NCBI RefSeq assembly: GCF_003987345.1 | Contig: NZ_PIPP01000007.1 | Location: 1 to 64,000, forward strand | Direction of reading: 5' to 3' | Source: Aliidiomarina shirensis | GTDB taxonomy: Bacteria; Pseudomonadota; Gammaproteobacteria; Enterobacterales; Alteromonadaceae | Length of the DNA stretch: 64,000 nt | Shown: piece after piece, positions 9,663-19,627 of the stretch | Layout of the letters: the number at the start of each line of letters is the position of its first letter | How positions within the stretch are numbered: position 1 is the first letter of the stretch | Translations under genes and position numbers: made by a program | The notes under the pieces: model-generated | Databases searched by the model: none | The model's input: the letters and a program-made list of their open reading frames with translations, nothing else | What the model was told of the DNA's origin: nothing

Positions 9663-9715
9663 CTTCTTTCAAACATAAGAAAGAAGACCCCATATTAAAA
9701 GGGCGCGAAATTGTA
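9663..9715 (-). promoter_or_regulatory. Candidate spc operon promoter and structured rplN leader
   Basis: On the minus strand an extended -10 element TGTTACAAT (-10 hexamer at 9710-9715) is followed by TTCGCGCCC; no good -35 box is seen. The transcript would carry a hairpin with 8-bp arms CTTCTTTC / GAAAGAAG (9663-9686) and a smaller one formed by GACTC / GAGTC (9644-9657) before rplN. A promoter is required here by the layout; the exact assignment is an inference. Confidence 0.45.
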
Positions 9716-9763
9716 ACAGATAGAATTTATAAATGATAGGGGAATTTAGATAAAAGCGAGGGC

Positions 9764-9798
9764 GTAGGCTGCTCGAATCGAAGCACTCAGCAGCCTAC
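9764..9798 (-). terminator. Terminator downstream of the porin gene
   Basis: A perfect 10-bp inverted repeat (GTAGGCTGCT / AGCAGCCTAC) with a 15-nt loop that can pair further starts just past the porin stop. On the minus strand it is followed by GCCCTCGCTTTTATC, a weak T-tract. It should largely separate the porin from rplN. Confidence 0.65.
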
Positions 9799-9806
9799 AA
9801 TTTTCT

Positions 9807-11081
9807 TTAGAAATAATAACCGAAGTTTATATTAAAACGCGTGTTAGTGCTACCGCCATCAGTACCGGTAGAGCCGCCAATAAACGGCTGGTTTTGCGCA
9901 GTCACTAGATCTACATAGGTATACACACCACCGGCAGTTACTGCCATACCCAACACGTTCATTACCGTATCATCATCCAAACCACGTTTGTTGGTCATAA
10001 CACTTAAATTATTATAGAACGTAAGGTTACTAATTGGCCCGATTTCAACTGGCATACTATAGGCCACATTTGCAGTATAAAGATCTGCTTTTGTCGGCAT
10101 CGTATCGAAGTATGCGTATGCGCCTACCACTACACCTATGTTTTCGATATCAAAATCGTAATCATAGGTACTGTACTGTGCCTGAAATTGCCACGGTCCC
10201 GTATTGTATAACGCGTGAATGCCGATATTCTGACGCTCACCCACATTACTTACACCATCGTTAAATTTCCCCAGTTGTCCGGAAAAACCAACTTCGATAA
10301 GACGATCGTTGCCCAAATCCCACTTGTGCGCGATGCGCGTCATGAGCGTATTATTCTCACCTGCTAGTGATACAGGTTCATCATAGATACCTTCGCCAGG
10401 TAAACGAATCCCAACAACATCATAGTTGTAGCGATCTGCAGAACTTCGCACGGAACCAGTAACACCACCTAGCTCATCATTCAAAATGAAAGCAAAATCA
10501 AGATCCCAAGTATCTGTGCGTTTCAAGAAACGAAGCCCTGAGCCAGGATTATCTTCCATGCCAACATAGAAGTTTGTACTAAAGAAGTAGCTTTGTGAGT
10601 TATAAGGCATCACGCCAAACGGCTGGATCACTACACCAACTTGCCCCTGCCACTCATCGGTAAAGTTATATCCGAAGTATGCATGACGTAACGCATCCAT
10701 ATATTCAAACCACCGATACTGGGCTGATAGAATCACATCACCCATTTTCCCGTTAAAATCAAGACGGAATATATCAAAATCGAGGTCTCCGCCGCGGCTT
10801 CGCTGCGCACTATCATAATCGGCAATTACATATTGAAATCGAACTGCACCACCTAATGTTATCCCATCTTCGCTAGCATCGGAGCTTTCTGCATCTTCTT
10901 CGGCCACTTCCGTTAACGCTTCATTCTCGCGCCGAACAACTCGAATTTCCTCCTCAAGAGCTTCAATTCTTTCTTCTAACGACTTATCTTGGTTCTCACT
11001 TTCTTGGGCGTTTGCAGTGCCTATATTTGCGAAGCCTAAAAGTGCAACCGAAAGTACGCTCAATGATTGTTTTGAATTCAT
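9807..11081 (-). CDS. Outer membrane porin, phosphate-selective porin O/P-like
   Basis: A 424-residue outer membrane protein. Residues 1-25 form a signal peptide ending TANA. Residues about 30-60 are charged and heptad-like (EERIEALEEEIRVVRREN), a periplasmic coiled coil as in trimeric porins. The remainder alternates aromatic and polar strands typical of a 16-stranded barrel and ends in FGYYF, the terminal aromatic signal for BAM insertion. The overall pattern recalls the Porin_O_P (OprO/OprP) family, but I cannot identify the substrate. It is unusual in lying between rpsQ and rplN, where E. coli has only a short gap; a strong terminator stands upstream and another downstream, so it is its own unit. 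Confidence 0.8.
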   Translation of the reverse strand: MNSKQSLSVLSVALLGFANIGTANAQESENQDKSLEERIEALEEEIRVVRRENEALTEVAEEDAESSDASEDGITLGGAVRFQYVIADYDSAQRSRGGDLDFDIFRLDFNGKMGDVILSAQYRWFEYMDALRHAYFGYNFTDEWQGQVGVVIQPFGVMPYNSQSYFFSTNFYVGMEDNPGSGLRFLKRTDTWDLDFAFILNDELGGVTGSVRSSADRYNYDVVGIRLPGEGIYDEPVSLAGENNTLMTRIAHKWDLGNDRLIEVGFSGQLGKFNDGVSNVGERQNIGIHALYNTGPWQFQAQYSTYDYDFDIENIGVVVGAYAYFDTMPTKADLYTANVAYSMPVEIGPISNLTFYNNLSVMTNKRGLDDDTVMNVLGMAVTAGGVYTYVDLVTAQNQPFIGGSTGTDGGSTNTRFNINFGYYF

Positions 11082-11179
11082 ATATACCCCTATAGCGAAA
11101 GAAATCTTTGAGTTTCAGATATATAACTATAGTAACACATTGGCGATAGAGCAAAAAGCATCGTAAAATAGCAAAAAAA

Positions 11180-11201
11180 AAACGGCCCCGAAGGGCCGTT
11201 T
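11180..11201 (-). terminator. Terminator of the S10 operon
   Basis: On the minus strand a 9-bp stem (AAACGGCCC / GGGCCGTTT) closed by a TTCG tetraloop is followed by a run of ten T. It begins 24 nt past the rpsQ stop. This is a textbook intrinsic terminator, so S10 transcription stops before the porin. Confidence 0.92.
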
Positions 11202-11224
11202 TTGAGGGCGTTTCCGCCTACGGA

Positions 11225-11488
11225 TTAAATTTCTGAGCTACGTTCAAGAACTTCAACCAAAGCCCATGATTTAGTTTTCGATACCGGGCGAGTTTCCCGA
11301 ATTGATACTAAATCACCTTCTTTGCTGGTGTTCTCTTCATCGTGAGCATGAACTTTAGTAGTCCGCTTGATGTACTTACCGTATAACGGATGCTTAACCT
11401 TACGTTCAATAGCTACAACAATAGACTTGTCCATTTTGTCGCTAATCACGCGGCCTTGCAAAGTACGGATAGTATTTGCTTCACTCAT
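11225..11488 (-). CDS. rpsQ: 30S ribosomal protein S17
   Basis: An 87-residue S17 with the OB-fold core [20 protein letters not shown] (about 9-28) and HAHDEE near residue 48. It binds 16S rRNA helices 7 and 11 early in assembly. Its ATG overlaps the rpmC stop by one base (TAATG), implying translational coupling. It is the last gene of the S10 operon. Confidence 0.98.
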   Translation of the reverse strand: MSEANTIRTLQGRVISDKMDKSIVVAIERKVKHPLYGKYIKRTTKVHAHDEENTSKEGDLVSIRETRPVSKTKSWALVEVLERSSEI

Positions 11489-11679
11489 TACGCATCTGCC
11501 TTCTCATTAAGCACTGTTTTCACACGTGCGATATCTTTACGCACTTGTCTCAACAGGTGAGTCTGATTCATTTGGCCAGTAGCCGCTTGCATACGCAAAT
11601 TAAATTGTTCACGTAACAAGCTCAACAGCTCCTGATTCAGCTCTTCAACGCTTTTTGCTTTCAGTTCGCTTGCTTTCAT
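11488..11679 (-). CDS. rpmC: 50S ribosomal protein L29
   Basis: A 63-residue L29, the E. coli length, starting [17 protein letters not shown], two antiparallel helices at the tunnel exit where trigger factor and SRP dock. The ATG overlaps the rplP stop by one base (TGATG). An in-frame GTG one codon earlier is ignored because it lies inside the rplP stop region and gives no family match. Confidence 0.97.
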   Translation of the reverse strand: MKASELKAKSVEELNQELLSLLREQFNLRMQAATGQMNQTHLLRQVRKDIARVKTVLNEKADA

Positions 11680-12092
11680 CACATCACCGTCCGAATAACA
11701 AAGGTTGTTTTGAATGGCAGTTTGGCAGCCGCTAATTTGAATGCCTCCCGTGCCAGCTCTTCTGATACACCATCAATCTCGTATAAAACGCGACCTGGCT
11801 GAACCAGAGCAACCCAGTATTCTACGTTACCCTTACCTTTACCCATCCGCACTTCTAGAGGCTTCTTAGTAATTGGCTTATCAGGGAAAACGCGAATCCA
11901 GATTTTACCTTGACGTTTAACATGACGTGTCATCGCACGACGGGCAGCTTCGATCTGACGCGCAGTCATACGACCACGTTCAGTAGCCTTAAGGCCATAA
12001 GTACCGAAGCTAACTTTGTTACCCGATTGCGCTAGGCCGCGGTTACGGCCTGTATGTACCTTACGGAATTTCGTACGCTTAGGTTGTAACAT
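11679..12092 (-). CDS. rplP: 50S ribosomal protein L16
   Basis: A 137-residue L16 (E. coli 136) starting [19 protein letters not shown]. It organises the A-site tRNA region of the 50S subunit. The motif [24 protein letters not shown] spans about residues 44-67; the arginine hydroxylated by RoxA in E. coli (about R81) falls in the RMGKGKGNV segment. It lies 11 nt after rpsC. Confidence 0.98.
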   Translation of the reverse strand: MLQPKRTKFRKVHTGRNRGLAQSGNKVSFGTYGLKATERGRMTARQIEAARRAMTRHVKRQGKIWIRVFPDKPITKKPLEVRMGKGKGNVEYWVALVQPGRVLYEIDGVSEELAREAFKLAAAKLPFKTTFVIRTVM

Positions 12093-12103
12093 GATGCTTC
12101 TCC

Positions 12104-12793
12104 TTACTTACGACCTTTGCCGCGCTTGTTAGCCGCCGGCTTTTCTTCAGCTACTACTGGCATACCGCCCAGTACTTCACCTTTGAAAACCCAAACCTTC
12201 ACGCCAATGATACCGTAAGTAGTTGCTGCTTCTGCAGTAGCATAATCGATATCGGCACGTAATGTGTGCAATGGCACACGGCCTTCACGATACCACTCAG
12301 TACGTGCGATTTCTGCACCACCAAGACGGCCGCTAACTTCTACTTTGATACCTTTGGCACCTAGGCGCATTGCGTTTTGAACTGCGCGCTTCATAGCGCG
12401 ACGGAACATTACACGACGCTCCAGCTGACCTGCGATGTTTTCAGCAACTAGCTGAGCATCAAGCTCAGGCTTACGCACTTCAGAAATGTTAATCTGAGCA
12501 GGAACACCTGTCAGCTTAGCAATTTCTTGACGCAGCTTCTCAACATCTTCGCCTTTCTTACCGATCACCACGCCTGGACGAGCTGTGTGAATAGTCACAC
12601 GAACGCTTTTGGCTGGGCGCTCGATAACGATACGTGATACTGACGCACCTTTCAGTTTCTCTTTAAGGAACAAACGTACCTTGTGATCACTGTGTAGGTT
12701 GTCAGCGAAATCCTTGGACTCCGCGAACCAGGTAGCATTATATGGCTTGGTGATACCTAGGCGAATACCATTAGGATGTACTTTCTGACCCAT
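12104..12793 (-). CDS. rpsC: 30S ribosomal protein S3
   Basis: A 229-residue S3 with a type II KH domain around residues 38-105 ([18 protein letters not shown] at about 70-87 contains the GxxG loop). It lines the mRNA entry tunnel and contributes to helicase activity. The C-terminal tail is lysine- and arginine-rich. It lies 10 nt after rplV. Confidence 0.98.
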   Translation of the reverse strand: MGQKVHPNGIRLGITKPYNATWFAESKDFADNLHSDHKVRLFLKEKLKGASVSRIVIERPAKSVRVTIHTARPGVVIGKKGEDVEKLRQEIAKLTGVPAQINISEVRKPELDAQLVAENIAGQLERRVMFRRAMKRAVQNAMRLGAKGIKVEVSGRLGGAEIARTEWYREGRVPLHTLRADIDYATAEAATTYGIIGVKVWVFKGEVLGGMPVVAEEKPAANKRGKGRK

Positions 12794-12803
12794 AACTTAT
12801 CTC

Positions 12804-13136
12804 CTAGCTATCCGAAACAACCACAGTAATGTGGCTGGTGCGCTTCAAGATACGATCCGCACGGCCTTTGGCCCGCGGCTTGATTCGCTTCATCGTTGGA
12901 CCTTCGTCGATCATGATGGCTGAAACTTTCAACTCATCAATATCGGCACCTTCGTTGTGCTCTGCATTTGCAATTGCTGATTCAAGAACTTTCTTGATCA
13001 ACGTAGCTGCTTTCTTCGGACTATAAGCCAGAGTTTCAAGCGCTTTTGCAACAGACTCGCCACGAATCTGGTCAGCAACCAGACGACCTTTCTGTGGAGA
13101 AAGGCGGGCAAATTTATGTTTAGCAATAGCTTCCAT
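12804..13136 (-). CDS. rplV: 50S ribosomal protein L22
   Basis: A 110-residue L22 starting [19 protein letters not shown], the E. coli length. An in-frame GTG at 13145 is ignored because it overlaps the AGAGGTG ribosome binding site. The long hairpin ([20 protein letters not shown], about 83-102) reaches into the exit tunnel, the site of erythromycin-resistance deletions elsewhere; it is intact. Confidence 0.97.
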   Translation of the reverse strand: MEAIAKHKFARLSPQKGRLVADQIRGESVAKALETLAYSPKKAATLIKKVLESAIANAEHNEGADIDELKVSAIMIDEGPTMKRIKPRAKGRADRILKRTSHITVVVSDS

Positions 13137-13148
13137 TGTATTCACCTC

Positions 13149-13427
13149 TTACCGTTTTTTCGTTTTCTTATCTGCAGCATGGCCGCGATAAGTGCGAGTT
13201 GGAGCGAATTCGCCAAGCTTGTGCCCGATCATTTCTTCTGAAACGAATACTGGAACATGCTGACGACCGTTATGAACAGCGATGGTCAAACCAATCATAT
13301 CTGGAATGATCATTGAACGACGGGACCAAGTTTTAATTGGTTTCTTTTCCCCGCTTTCCATCGCTTTCTCCACCTTCTTGAGTAGGTGAAGGTCAATAAA
13401 TGGACCTTTTTTAAGAGAACGTGGCAT
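13149..13427 (-). CDS. rpsS: 30S ribosomal protein S19
   Basis: A 92-residue S19, the E. coli length, starting [20 protein letters not shown] and with the signature [16 protein letters not shown] near residue 69. It pairs with S13 in the 30S head. It lies 18 nt after rplB. Confidence 0.98.
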   Translation of the reverse strand: MPRSLKKGPFIDLHLLKKVEKAMESGEKKPIKTWSRRSMIIPDMIGLTIAVHNGRQHVPVFVSEEMIGHKLGEFAPTRTYRGHAADKKTKKR

Positions 13428-13445
13428 TTTAAAACCCCTTGCCTA

Positions 13446-14270
13446 TTACTTAGTGCGACGACGCACGATGTACTTGCTAGTACGCTTATTCTTACGAGTT
13501 TTGTAACCTTTCGTAGGAACACCCCATGGAGTAACCGGATGACGGCCTCCTGAAGTCCGGCCTTCACCACCACCATGTGGGTGATCAACCGGGTTCATTG
13601 CAACACCACGAACTGTTGGACGAACACCACGCCACCGAGTAGCACCGGCTTTACCGAGCTGCTTAAGCATGTGTTCAGCGTTACCAACTTCGCCGATGGT
13701 TGCGCGACATTCTGCAAGTATCTTACGTACTTCACCTGAGCGAAGACGCACAGTTACGTACATGCCATCACGCGCTAGAAGCTGAACAGAAGCACCTGCT
13801 GAACGAGCCAGCTGAGCGCCTTTACCAGGCTTCATTTCGATTGCGTGAATCACAGAACCTACTGGAATGTTGCGTAACGGTAAGGTGTTACCTGGCTTAA
13901 TTGGAGCATCAGAACCTGACGCTACTTTATCACCAGCAGTTAGGCCTTTAGGGGCCAAAATGTAACGACGTTCACCATCTGCATACAAAACTAGAGCAAT
14001 ATTTGCCGACCGGTTAGGATCGTATTCAATACGCTCTACAGTTGCTGGAATACCGTCTTTGGTGCGTTTGAAATCAACCAAACGATAGTGATGCTTATGA
14101 CCACCACCAATGTGACGAACGGTAATCCGGCCATTATTGTTACGGCCACCATTTTTGCTGTTTTTCTCCAGCAATGGGGCATAAGGCTTGCCTTTGTACA
14201 GGTCTTGGCCAACGACTTTTACGACGTGACGACGACCTGGGGACGTAGGCTTACATTTAACAACAGCCAT
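13446..14270 (-). CDS. rplB: 50S ribosomal protein L2
   Basis: A 274-residue L2 (E. coli 273) with the N-terminal OB domain, the SH3-like domain, and the conserved C-terminal [14 protein letters not shown] (about 225-238), which includes the histidine important for peptidyl transferase function. It is required for subunit association. It lies 17 nt after rplW. Confidence 0.98.
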   Translation of the reverse strand: MAVVKCKPTSPGRRHVVKVVGQDLYKGKPYAPLLEKNSKNGGRNNNGRITVRHIGGGHKHHYRLVDFKRTKDGIPATVERIEYDPNRSANIALVLYADGERRYILAPKGLTAGDKVASGSDAPIKPGNTLPLRNIPVGSVIHAIEMKPGKGAQLARSAGASVQLLARDGMYVTVRLRSGEVRKILAECRATIGEVGNAEHMLKQLGKAGATRWRGVRPTVRGVAMNPVDHPHGGGEGRTSGGRHPVTPWGVPTKGYKTRKNKRTSKYIVRRRTK

Positions 14271-14287
14271 CTTGATAATCCTCCTGT

Positions 14288-14590
14288 TTACTCAGCGCCG
14301 CCGACGAAATCGATGTCAGCACCTTCACCCAAGGACACGTAAGCTTTTTTCCAATCGCTCCGTTTACCTGTGCGCATACCGAAACGCTTAGTTTTACCCT
14401 TCACGTTAAGAGTACGTACGCCGGTTACTTCGACTTCGAACAGTTTCTCAACTGCAGCTTTAATTTCTGATTTAGTTGCGTCTGTAGCTACTTTGAAAAC
14501 CACTGTGTTTTGGTTTTCAGCTGCCATAGTTGCTTTCTCAGAAACGTGAGGTGCCAGAATTACTTTCAGCAAACGTTCTTCGCGCATCAT
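14288..14590 (-). CDS. rplW: 50S ribosomal protein L23
   Basis: A 100-residue L23, the E. coli length, starting [19 protein letters not shown]. It is the trigger factor docking protein at the tunnel exit. The ATG overlaps the rplD stop by four bases (ATGA), a coupling arrangement. Either of the two leading ATG codons could serve as start. Confidence 0.97.
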   Translation of the reverse strand: MMREERLLKVILAPHVSEKATMAAENQNTVVFKVATDATKSEIKAAVEKLFEVEVTGVRTLNVKGKTKRFGMRTGKRSDWKKAYVSLGEGADIDFVGGAE

Positions 14591-15192
14591 AATAATGTCT
14601 CCTCAAGCTGCTTAACTGCGTCCGCTGTGAACAGAACTTTATCAAACGCGATCAAACTGACCGGGTCGATACCCTGAACGTCACGAACATCAACTTTGTG
14701 CAGGTTGCGTGAAGCTAGGAACAAATTCTCATCAAGATCTTTGGTGATGATAAGAACGTCGTTCAGTTCCATGTCTTTCAACTTAGCAACCAACTGCTTG
14801 GTTTTTGGCGAATCAATACCGAAGCTTTCAACCACGATCAAACGATCTTGGCGAACTAGCTCAGATAGGATGCTCTTAAGAGCTCCACGGTACATCTTCT
14901 TGTTTACTTTTTGCTCATGGCTCTGCGGCTTCGCTGCGAAAGTTACACCACCAGAACGCCAGATTGGGCTACGAATCGTACCCGCACGAGCACGGCCAGT
15001 ACCCTTCTGGCGCCATGGCTTTTTGCCACCACCAGAAACTTCTGAACGTGTTTTCTGAGCTTTACTACCTTGACGTGCGCCTGCTGCATAGGCAACTACT
15101 ACCTGATGCACCAAAGCTTCATTGTATTCACGTCCAAAGGTAGCTTCGGAAACTTCAAGAGCGCCTTTCGCGTCTTTTAATGCTAATTCCAT
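14587..15192 (-). CDS. rplD: 50S ribosomal protein L4
   Basis: A 201-residue L4, exactly the E. coli length, starting [16 protein letters not shown]. The ATG at 15192 lies 7 nt from GGAG; an in-frame GTG one codon earlier is not needed. The internal loop [18 protein letters not shown] (about 55-72) extends into the exit tunnel. In E. coli free L4 also autoregulates the S10 operon, by attenuation in the leader and by translational repression, and it inhibits RNase E. Confidence 0.97.
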   Translation of the reverse strand: MELALKDAKGALEVSEATFGREYNEALVHQVVVAYAAGARQGSKAQKTRSEVSGGGKKPWRQKGTGRARAGTIRSPIWRSGGVTFAAKPQSHEQKVNKKMYRGALKSILSELVRQDRLIVVESFGIDSPKTKQLVAKLKDMELNDVLIITKDLDENLFLASRNLHKVDVRDVQGIDPVSLIAFDKVLFTADAVKQLEETLL

Positions 15193-15210
15193 CACTAATC
15201 TCCTCAGACG

Positions 15211-15849
15211 TTACGCTTTGACCGCAGGCTTAACGATTACGTTGCCACCGGAAGCTCCAGGGACAGCACCTTTAACCAGAATCAAGTTGCGCTCAGCGTC
15301 AACACGGACGACTTCAAGGGACTGAACAGTAATCTGTTTGTTACCCATTTGGCCGGCCATTTTCTTGCCTTTAAATACTTTACCAGGTGACTGGTTTTGA
15401 CCGATAGAACCTGGAGCACGATGCGACAACGAGTTACCATGCGTCGCGTCTTGCATGCTGAAATTCCAGCGTTTTACGGTACCAGCGAAACCTTTACCTT
15501 TTGACGTGCCTGTGACGTCAACGAGTTTTGTGTCCGCGAAGATATCTACAGTCAGCTCAGATCCAACCCCGAATTCAGCGCCTTCATTTTCATTCAGACG
15601 GAATTCCCAAACACCGCGACCGGCTTCTACGCCAGCTTTAGCGAAGTGACCAGCCATAGGCTTGGTTACACGGTTGGTTTTCTTGCTGCCAGTAGTCACT
15701 TGAAGTGCTTGGTAACCATCTGTGTCTAAAGTTTTCACTTGAGTAACACGGTTTGCCAAAACTTCGATCACAGTCACAGGAACTGAAGCGCCATCTTCTT
15801 GAAAGATGCGAGTCATTCCTACTTTCCGACCGACTAGACCAATAGCCAT
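15211..15849 (-). CDS. rplC: 50S ribosomal protein L3
   Basis: A 212-residue L3 (E. coli 209) with the central extension [21 protein letters not shown] (about 144-164) that reaches toward the peptidyl transferase centre; the Gln in that loop is the residue methylated by PrmB in E. coli. It is an assembly initiator of the 50S subunit. It lies 35 nt after rpsJ. Confidence 0.98.
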   Translation of the reverse strand: MAIGLVGRKVGMTRIFQEDGASVPVTVIEVLANRVTQVKTLDTDGYQALQVTTGSKKTNRVTKPMAGHFAKAGVEAGRGVWEFRLNENEGAEFGVGSELTVDIFADTKLVDVTGTSKGKGFAGTVKRWNFSMQDATHGNSLSHRAPGSIGQNQSPGKVFKGKKMAGQMGNKQITVQSLEVVRVDAERNLILVKGAVPGASGGNVIVKPAVKA

Positions 15850-15884
15850 TGTTAAAACCTCTTATCTAGAATCTTGTTTCTCAC

Positions 15885-16420
<536 letters not shown>

Positions 16421-16429
16421 GTGTGCAGG

Positions 16430-16457
16430 ATTATACGGGTTTATCGAGTAGAGTCAA
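16430..16457 (-). promoter_or_regulatory. S10 operon promoter
   Basis: On the minus strand TTGACT (16452-16457) and TATAAT (16430-16435) are separated by 16 nt, a near-consensus sigma-70 promoter. It sits between the dipeptidase terminator and the rpsJ leader and predicts a 5' UTR of about 225 nt. Confidence 0.85.
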
Positions 16458-16520
16458 CTAGCGTGAACGATTAATAATCACTGGCAGGGATAAATTCTAA
16501 ATTAAACAAGAATAATAAAA

Positions 16521-16577
16521 CGCCTTTGCGAACATCTCATTGGTTACATGACCAGTTGAGCAGAATCGACAAAGGCG
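16521..16577 (-). terminator. Terminator downstream of the M19 dipeptidase
   Basis: On the minus strand CGCCTTTGTCG and CGCAAAGGCG form a base stem with one bulge, enclosing a second hairpin (CTCAACTGGT with ACCAATGAG). A TTTTATTATT tail follows. It starts 40 nt past the dipeptidase stop and separates that gene from the S10 promoter. Confidence 0.75.
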
Positions 16578-16616
16578 CCTTAACAAAAGTTATAGAGAAA
16601 CGTTTCCGTAATACGA

Positions 16617-17825
16617 TTAATTTGCTTCGGCAGCAAAAGCTTCAGCGGCGCGCCAGACACGAATCGTATTCCCGAAAAGAATTTTATCAATATCTTCTTC
16701 CGAATAGTTCCGATCAAGCAACCCTTGAATCAAATTCGGGAACGTTCGAACATCTTTCAAACCAACTGGCAGAGTATCTCCCACGCCGTCGTAATCAGAG
16801 CCGATGCCCACATGCTCTATTCCAACAAGGTCAACGATATGATCAATGTGATCGAGAACGTCCGTTAGCGTAGCATACGGAAAAGGATTCTCTTCTCGCA
16901 TTTTAGTAATCTCAGCTTGAGCTCGCGCAGTACCTTCGCCCAAACGTTCGTTAATTTCACGCGCTAATCGCTGAATTCTCGCGCGATGCTGGTTCGCCCG
17001 CGTAGTTACAAAAGTTGAGCCAAACGTTACTTGAATAACGCCACCGTTTTCAGCCAGCGCTTTAATCATGTCGTCATTCATGTTCCGCTGCCAACCTGGC
17101 GTAAACTTACGCGCCGAAGAATGTGTTGCGATTACAGGAACTTTAGTGATTTCCATTACATCATAAAATGCTTTATCAGAAATATGGGATACATCCACCA
17201 TCATTCCAATGCGGTTCATCTCGACTACAAGCTCTTTTCCGAATGGACTCAAACCACCCCAGGTTCCGCGAATATCATAAGAAGAATCAGAAATATGATT
17301 ATCTTCCGAATGCGCTAACGTAATGTAGCGCACACCGCGTTCAAAGAAGTGATGCAAATTTTCGATCTCACCTTCGATCGGAGCACCGTTTTCCATACCC
17401 ATTGCTAACGACATCAAACCAGCTTCTTTATGCGCAAACAGATCATCAGCTGAATGCGGAATAGCAAACTGCTCTGGCGCTCGGTAAACCAGAGCTTCCA
17501 TAAAGTCGATCAAATGATTTGCCAGTGTATAGGCACCATTATCTTCGTAACTAGAAGGAATATAGATAGCCATGAACGGGGCATTTAGACCGCCGGAAAC
17601 TGCACGCTCATAATCAAAATCACCACGTTCTGTAGCTTTACTTACATCTTCCCAATCATTGATTAGCCGATAAGGCACATCAATGTGAGTATCAATAATC
17701 ATAGATTCTTGAGCTATACGAATAGCCCGTTCGCTTGCTGTTACTTCAGTGGCCTGTGCACTTAAACCGAGGCCAACCATGGCTACAGTTAATGCAGTGA
17801 GCGAAAAGCGCGTTACTTTCTTCAT
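16617..17825 (-). CDS. Membrane dipeptidase, peptidase family M19
   Basis: A 402-residue secreted or periplasmic protein with a signal peptide (residues 1-25, ending SAQA). It carries the M19 (renal dipeptidase) zinc ligands: IDTHIDVP, the glutamate in MGMENGAPIEG, VDVSHIS, IATHSSAR and GIGSDYDGV. The family cleaves dipeptides, including those with D-residues. It has its own terminator; the 150-bp gap upstream has an imperfect TTGTCA-based promoter candidate. It occupies the place where the str operon (rpsL-rpsG-fusA-tuf) often precedes rpsJ. Confidence 0.92.
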   Translation of the reverse strand: MKKVTRFSLTALTVAMVGLGLSAQATEVTASERAIRIAQESMIIDTHIDVPYRLINDWEDVSKATERGDFDYERAVSGGLNAPFMAIYIPSSYEDNGAYTLANHLIDFMEALVYRAPEQFAIPHSADDLFAHKEAGLMSLAMGMENGAPIEGEIENLHHFFERGVRYITLAHSEDNHISDSSYDIRGTWGGLSPFGKELVVEMNRIGMMVDVSHISDKAFYDVMEITKVPVIATHSSARKFTPGWQRNMNDDMIKALAENGGVIQVTFGSTFVTTRANQHRARIQRLAREINERLGEGTARAQAEITKMREENPFPYATLTDVLDHIDHIVDLVGIEHVGIGSDYDGVGDTLPVGLKDVRTFPNLIQGLLDRNYSEEDIDKILFGNTIRVWRAAEAFAAEAN

Positions 17826-17977
17826 GATACCTAATCCGCCTGTAATTATTATTCGAGTATGTCTTTGACAATATCAAAGAAGCTTTTTGGGTGCTAGTTC
17901 GTTGGTACGGTTTCAGCTGATTTGCCCTGCTCTTCACCTAAAACCCGTTGCTTGCCGTTACAGCTCATGGAATTAAC

Positions 17978-18397
17978 TTACCAACTTCCAGTATTTTCCA
18001 TTGACGCCCAAGGCTCACACGGTTCTAGAGCATCGCCTTTTTGTAGTAATTCAACTGAGATGTCATCGGGAGAACGGACAAACGCCATATGACCATCGCG
18101 CGGAGGTCGATTAATAACGATTCCCATATCCTGTAAATGTGCGCATAGCTGATAAATATCATCGACACGGAAAGCTAAGTGGCCGAAGTTTCTACCGCCA
18201 GAATAGGTTTCCGGGTCCCAATTATAAGTGAGCTCAAGCTCTGCCTCAGGGCTATCGGGCGCCGCTAAGAATATCAGGGTAAACCTACCTTTCGGAACTT
18301 CTTTACGGCGAACTTCATGTAACCCCAAACCTTCGCAGTAAAACCGTAACGAAGCATCCAAATCACTTACACGCACCATCGTATGTAGATATTTCAT
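17978..18397 (-). CDS. gloA: Lactoylglutathione lyase (glyoxalase I)
   Basis: A 139-residue vicinal oxygen chelate protein. The four metal ligands are in place: H5 (MKYLHTM), Glu in ELELTYNW (about 56), His in NFGHLAF (about 75) and Glu in DISVELL (about 121). It converts the methylglyoxal-glutathione hemithioacetal to S-lactoylglutathione. It lies 25 nt downstream of dusA, possibly co-transcribed. Confidence 0.93.
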   Translation of the reverse strand: MKYLHTMVRVSDLDASLRFYCEGLGLHEVRRKEVPKGRFTLIFLAAPDSPEAELELTYNWDPETYSGGRNFGHLAFRVDDIYQLCAHLQDMGIVINRPPRDGHMAFVRSPDDISVELLQKGDALEPCEPWASMENTGSW

Positions 18398-18422
18398 TAG
18401 TCATCCTTCTTTAATCTAGTAT

Positions 18423-19415
18423 TTAGCTATTCTGTATTAATAGCTCTCGCTCTGCCGCGCGTAAACGCTCCGCATCAATAATTTCTTTAGCGGCCAGTAA
18501 CGGTGAGCAATCATTTGCTCTAGGCCCAAGCTCACTGAGCGTCCTGCGCCATTGTCTCGCCCCTGGACAATTTTGGTAAAGACCCAGCATGTGCCTAGCA
18601 ACGTGCCAGAAACGCCCACCGGCATCAATGTGTTGCTCAATGTATGCAATCATTTGCGCGATAACGTGCTCTTTCTCCGGCAACGTTTCAGCAGCTCCTA
18701 GCATGGCATCCACTTCGGCTAATAACCATGGGTTTGAATACGCTGCGCGGCCAAGCATTACCCCATCAACGAGCTTTAAGTGCGCTTTCGCCTCATCTAA
18801 AGAGTTCACACCACCATTTAAATGCACCTGAAGTGCGGGATAATCGCGCTTTACCTGATAAACCCGCTCATAGTTTAACGGCGGTACTTCCCGATTCTCT
18901 TTCGGGCTTAATCCATTTAACCAAGCTTTACGAGCGTGCAAAATAACGCGTGGGCAATCAATCGCAATTAAAGGCTCTATCAGTGCTTGCAGGAATTCGT
19001 AGCTATCGAATTCATCAATACCTAATCGGGTTTTCACGGTAACGGGTATATTTGGCGCCGCGTCTTGCATAGCTTTGATACAATCAGCCACCAGCTGCGG
19101 TTCAGCCATCAAGCAAGCGCCAAAACTACCGTTTTGCACGCGATCTGAAGGGCAACCAACATTCAAGTTAACTTCATCATATCCCCGCTCCGCAGCCAAC
19201 TTTGCACACGCGGCTAAATCTTTAGGGCTACTACCACCAAGCTGCAATGCCACCGGATGCTCAGCTTCGTTATACGCCAAGAAATCCTGTTTCCCATGAA
19301 TAATCGCGCCGGTTGTAACCATTTCGGTATACAACAACGCTTGTTGAGAAATTTGCCGGTGGAAAAATCGACAATGCCGATCGGTCCAATCCAGCATTGG
19401 GGCAACAGATATCAT
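18423..19415 (-). CDS. dusA: tRNA-dihydrouridine synthase A
   Basis: A 330-residue FMN-dependent TIM-barrel enzyme reducing U20/U20a in tRNA D-loops. The N-terminus [16 protein letters not shown] and the motif [21 protein letters not shown] (about 84-104) with the catalytic cysteine are typical of DusA, as is [17 protein letters not shown] near 160. The ribosome binding site TAGGAG lies 6 nt before the ATG. It is divergent from zur, as in E. coli. dusA is a known phage integration target; both ends look intact here. Confidence 0.96.
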   Translation of the reverse strand: MISVAPMLDWTDRHCRFFHRQISQQALLYTEMVTTGAIIHGKQDFLAYNEAEHPVALQLGGSSPKDLAACAKLAAERGYDEVNLNVGCPSDRVQNGSFGACLMAEPQLVADCIKAMQDAAPNIPVTVKTRLGIDEFDSYEFLQALIEPLIAIDCPRVILHARKAWLNGLSPKENREVPPLNYERVYQVKRDYPALQVHLNGGVNSLDEAKAHLKLVDGVMLGRAAYSNPWLLAEVDAMLGAAETLPEKEHVIAQMIAYIEQHIDAGGRFWHVARHMLGLYQNCPGARQWRRTLSELGPRANDCSPLLAAKEIIDAERLRAAERELLIQNS

Positions 19416-19627
19416 GATGTACTCCTAAAAATTAGGCTTGTATTTTACGTTAAATCACGCGAAAACTACAGTAAGGTTCCAGCAATAAGCGGCTTGCTCT
19501 TCCTTGTTTGAGGAAGAAAACGTATGCTCTACTCATAAACAGTTTTCCACTTCGGCTCATTTACTCCGAAACAGCGATATTTTATTGTTAATATTTAGAT
19601 ATCGGGACGCAATCGATAGGTAACGCA

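Noticed and set aside
18423-19627. dusA considered as a prophage or island attachment site
   Set aside because: The gene is full length and neither an integrase nor a duplicated end segment is present.
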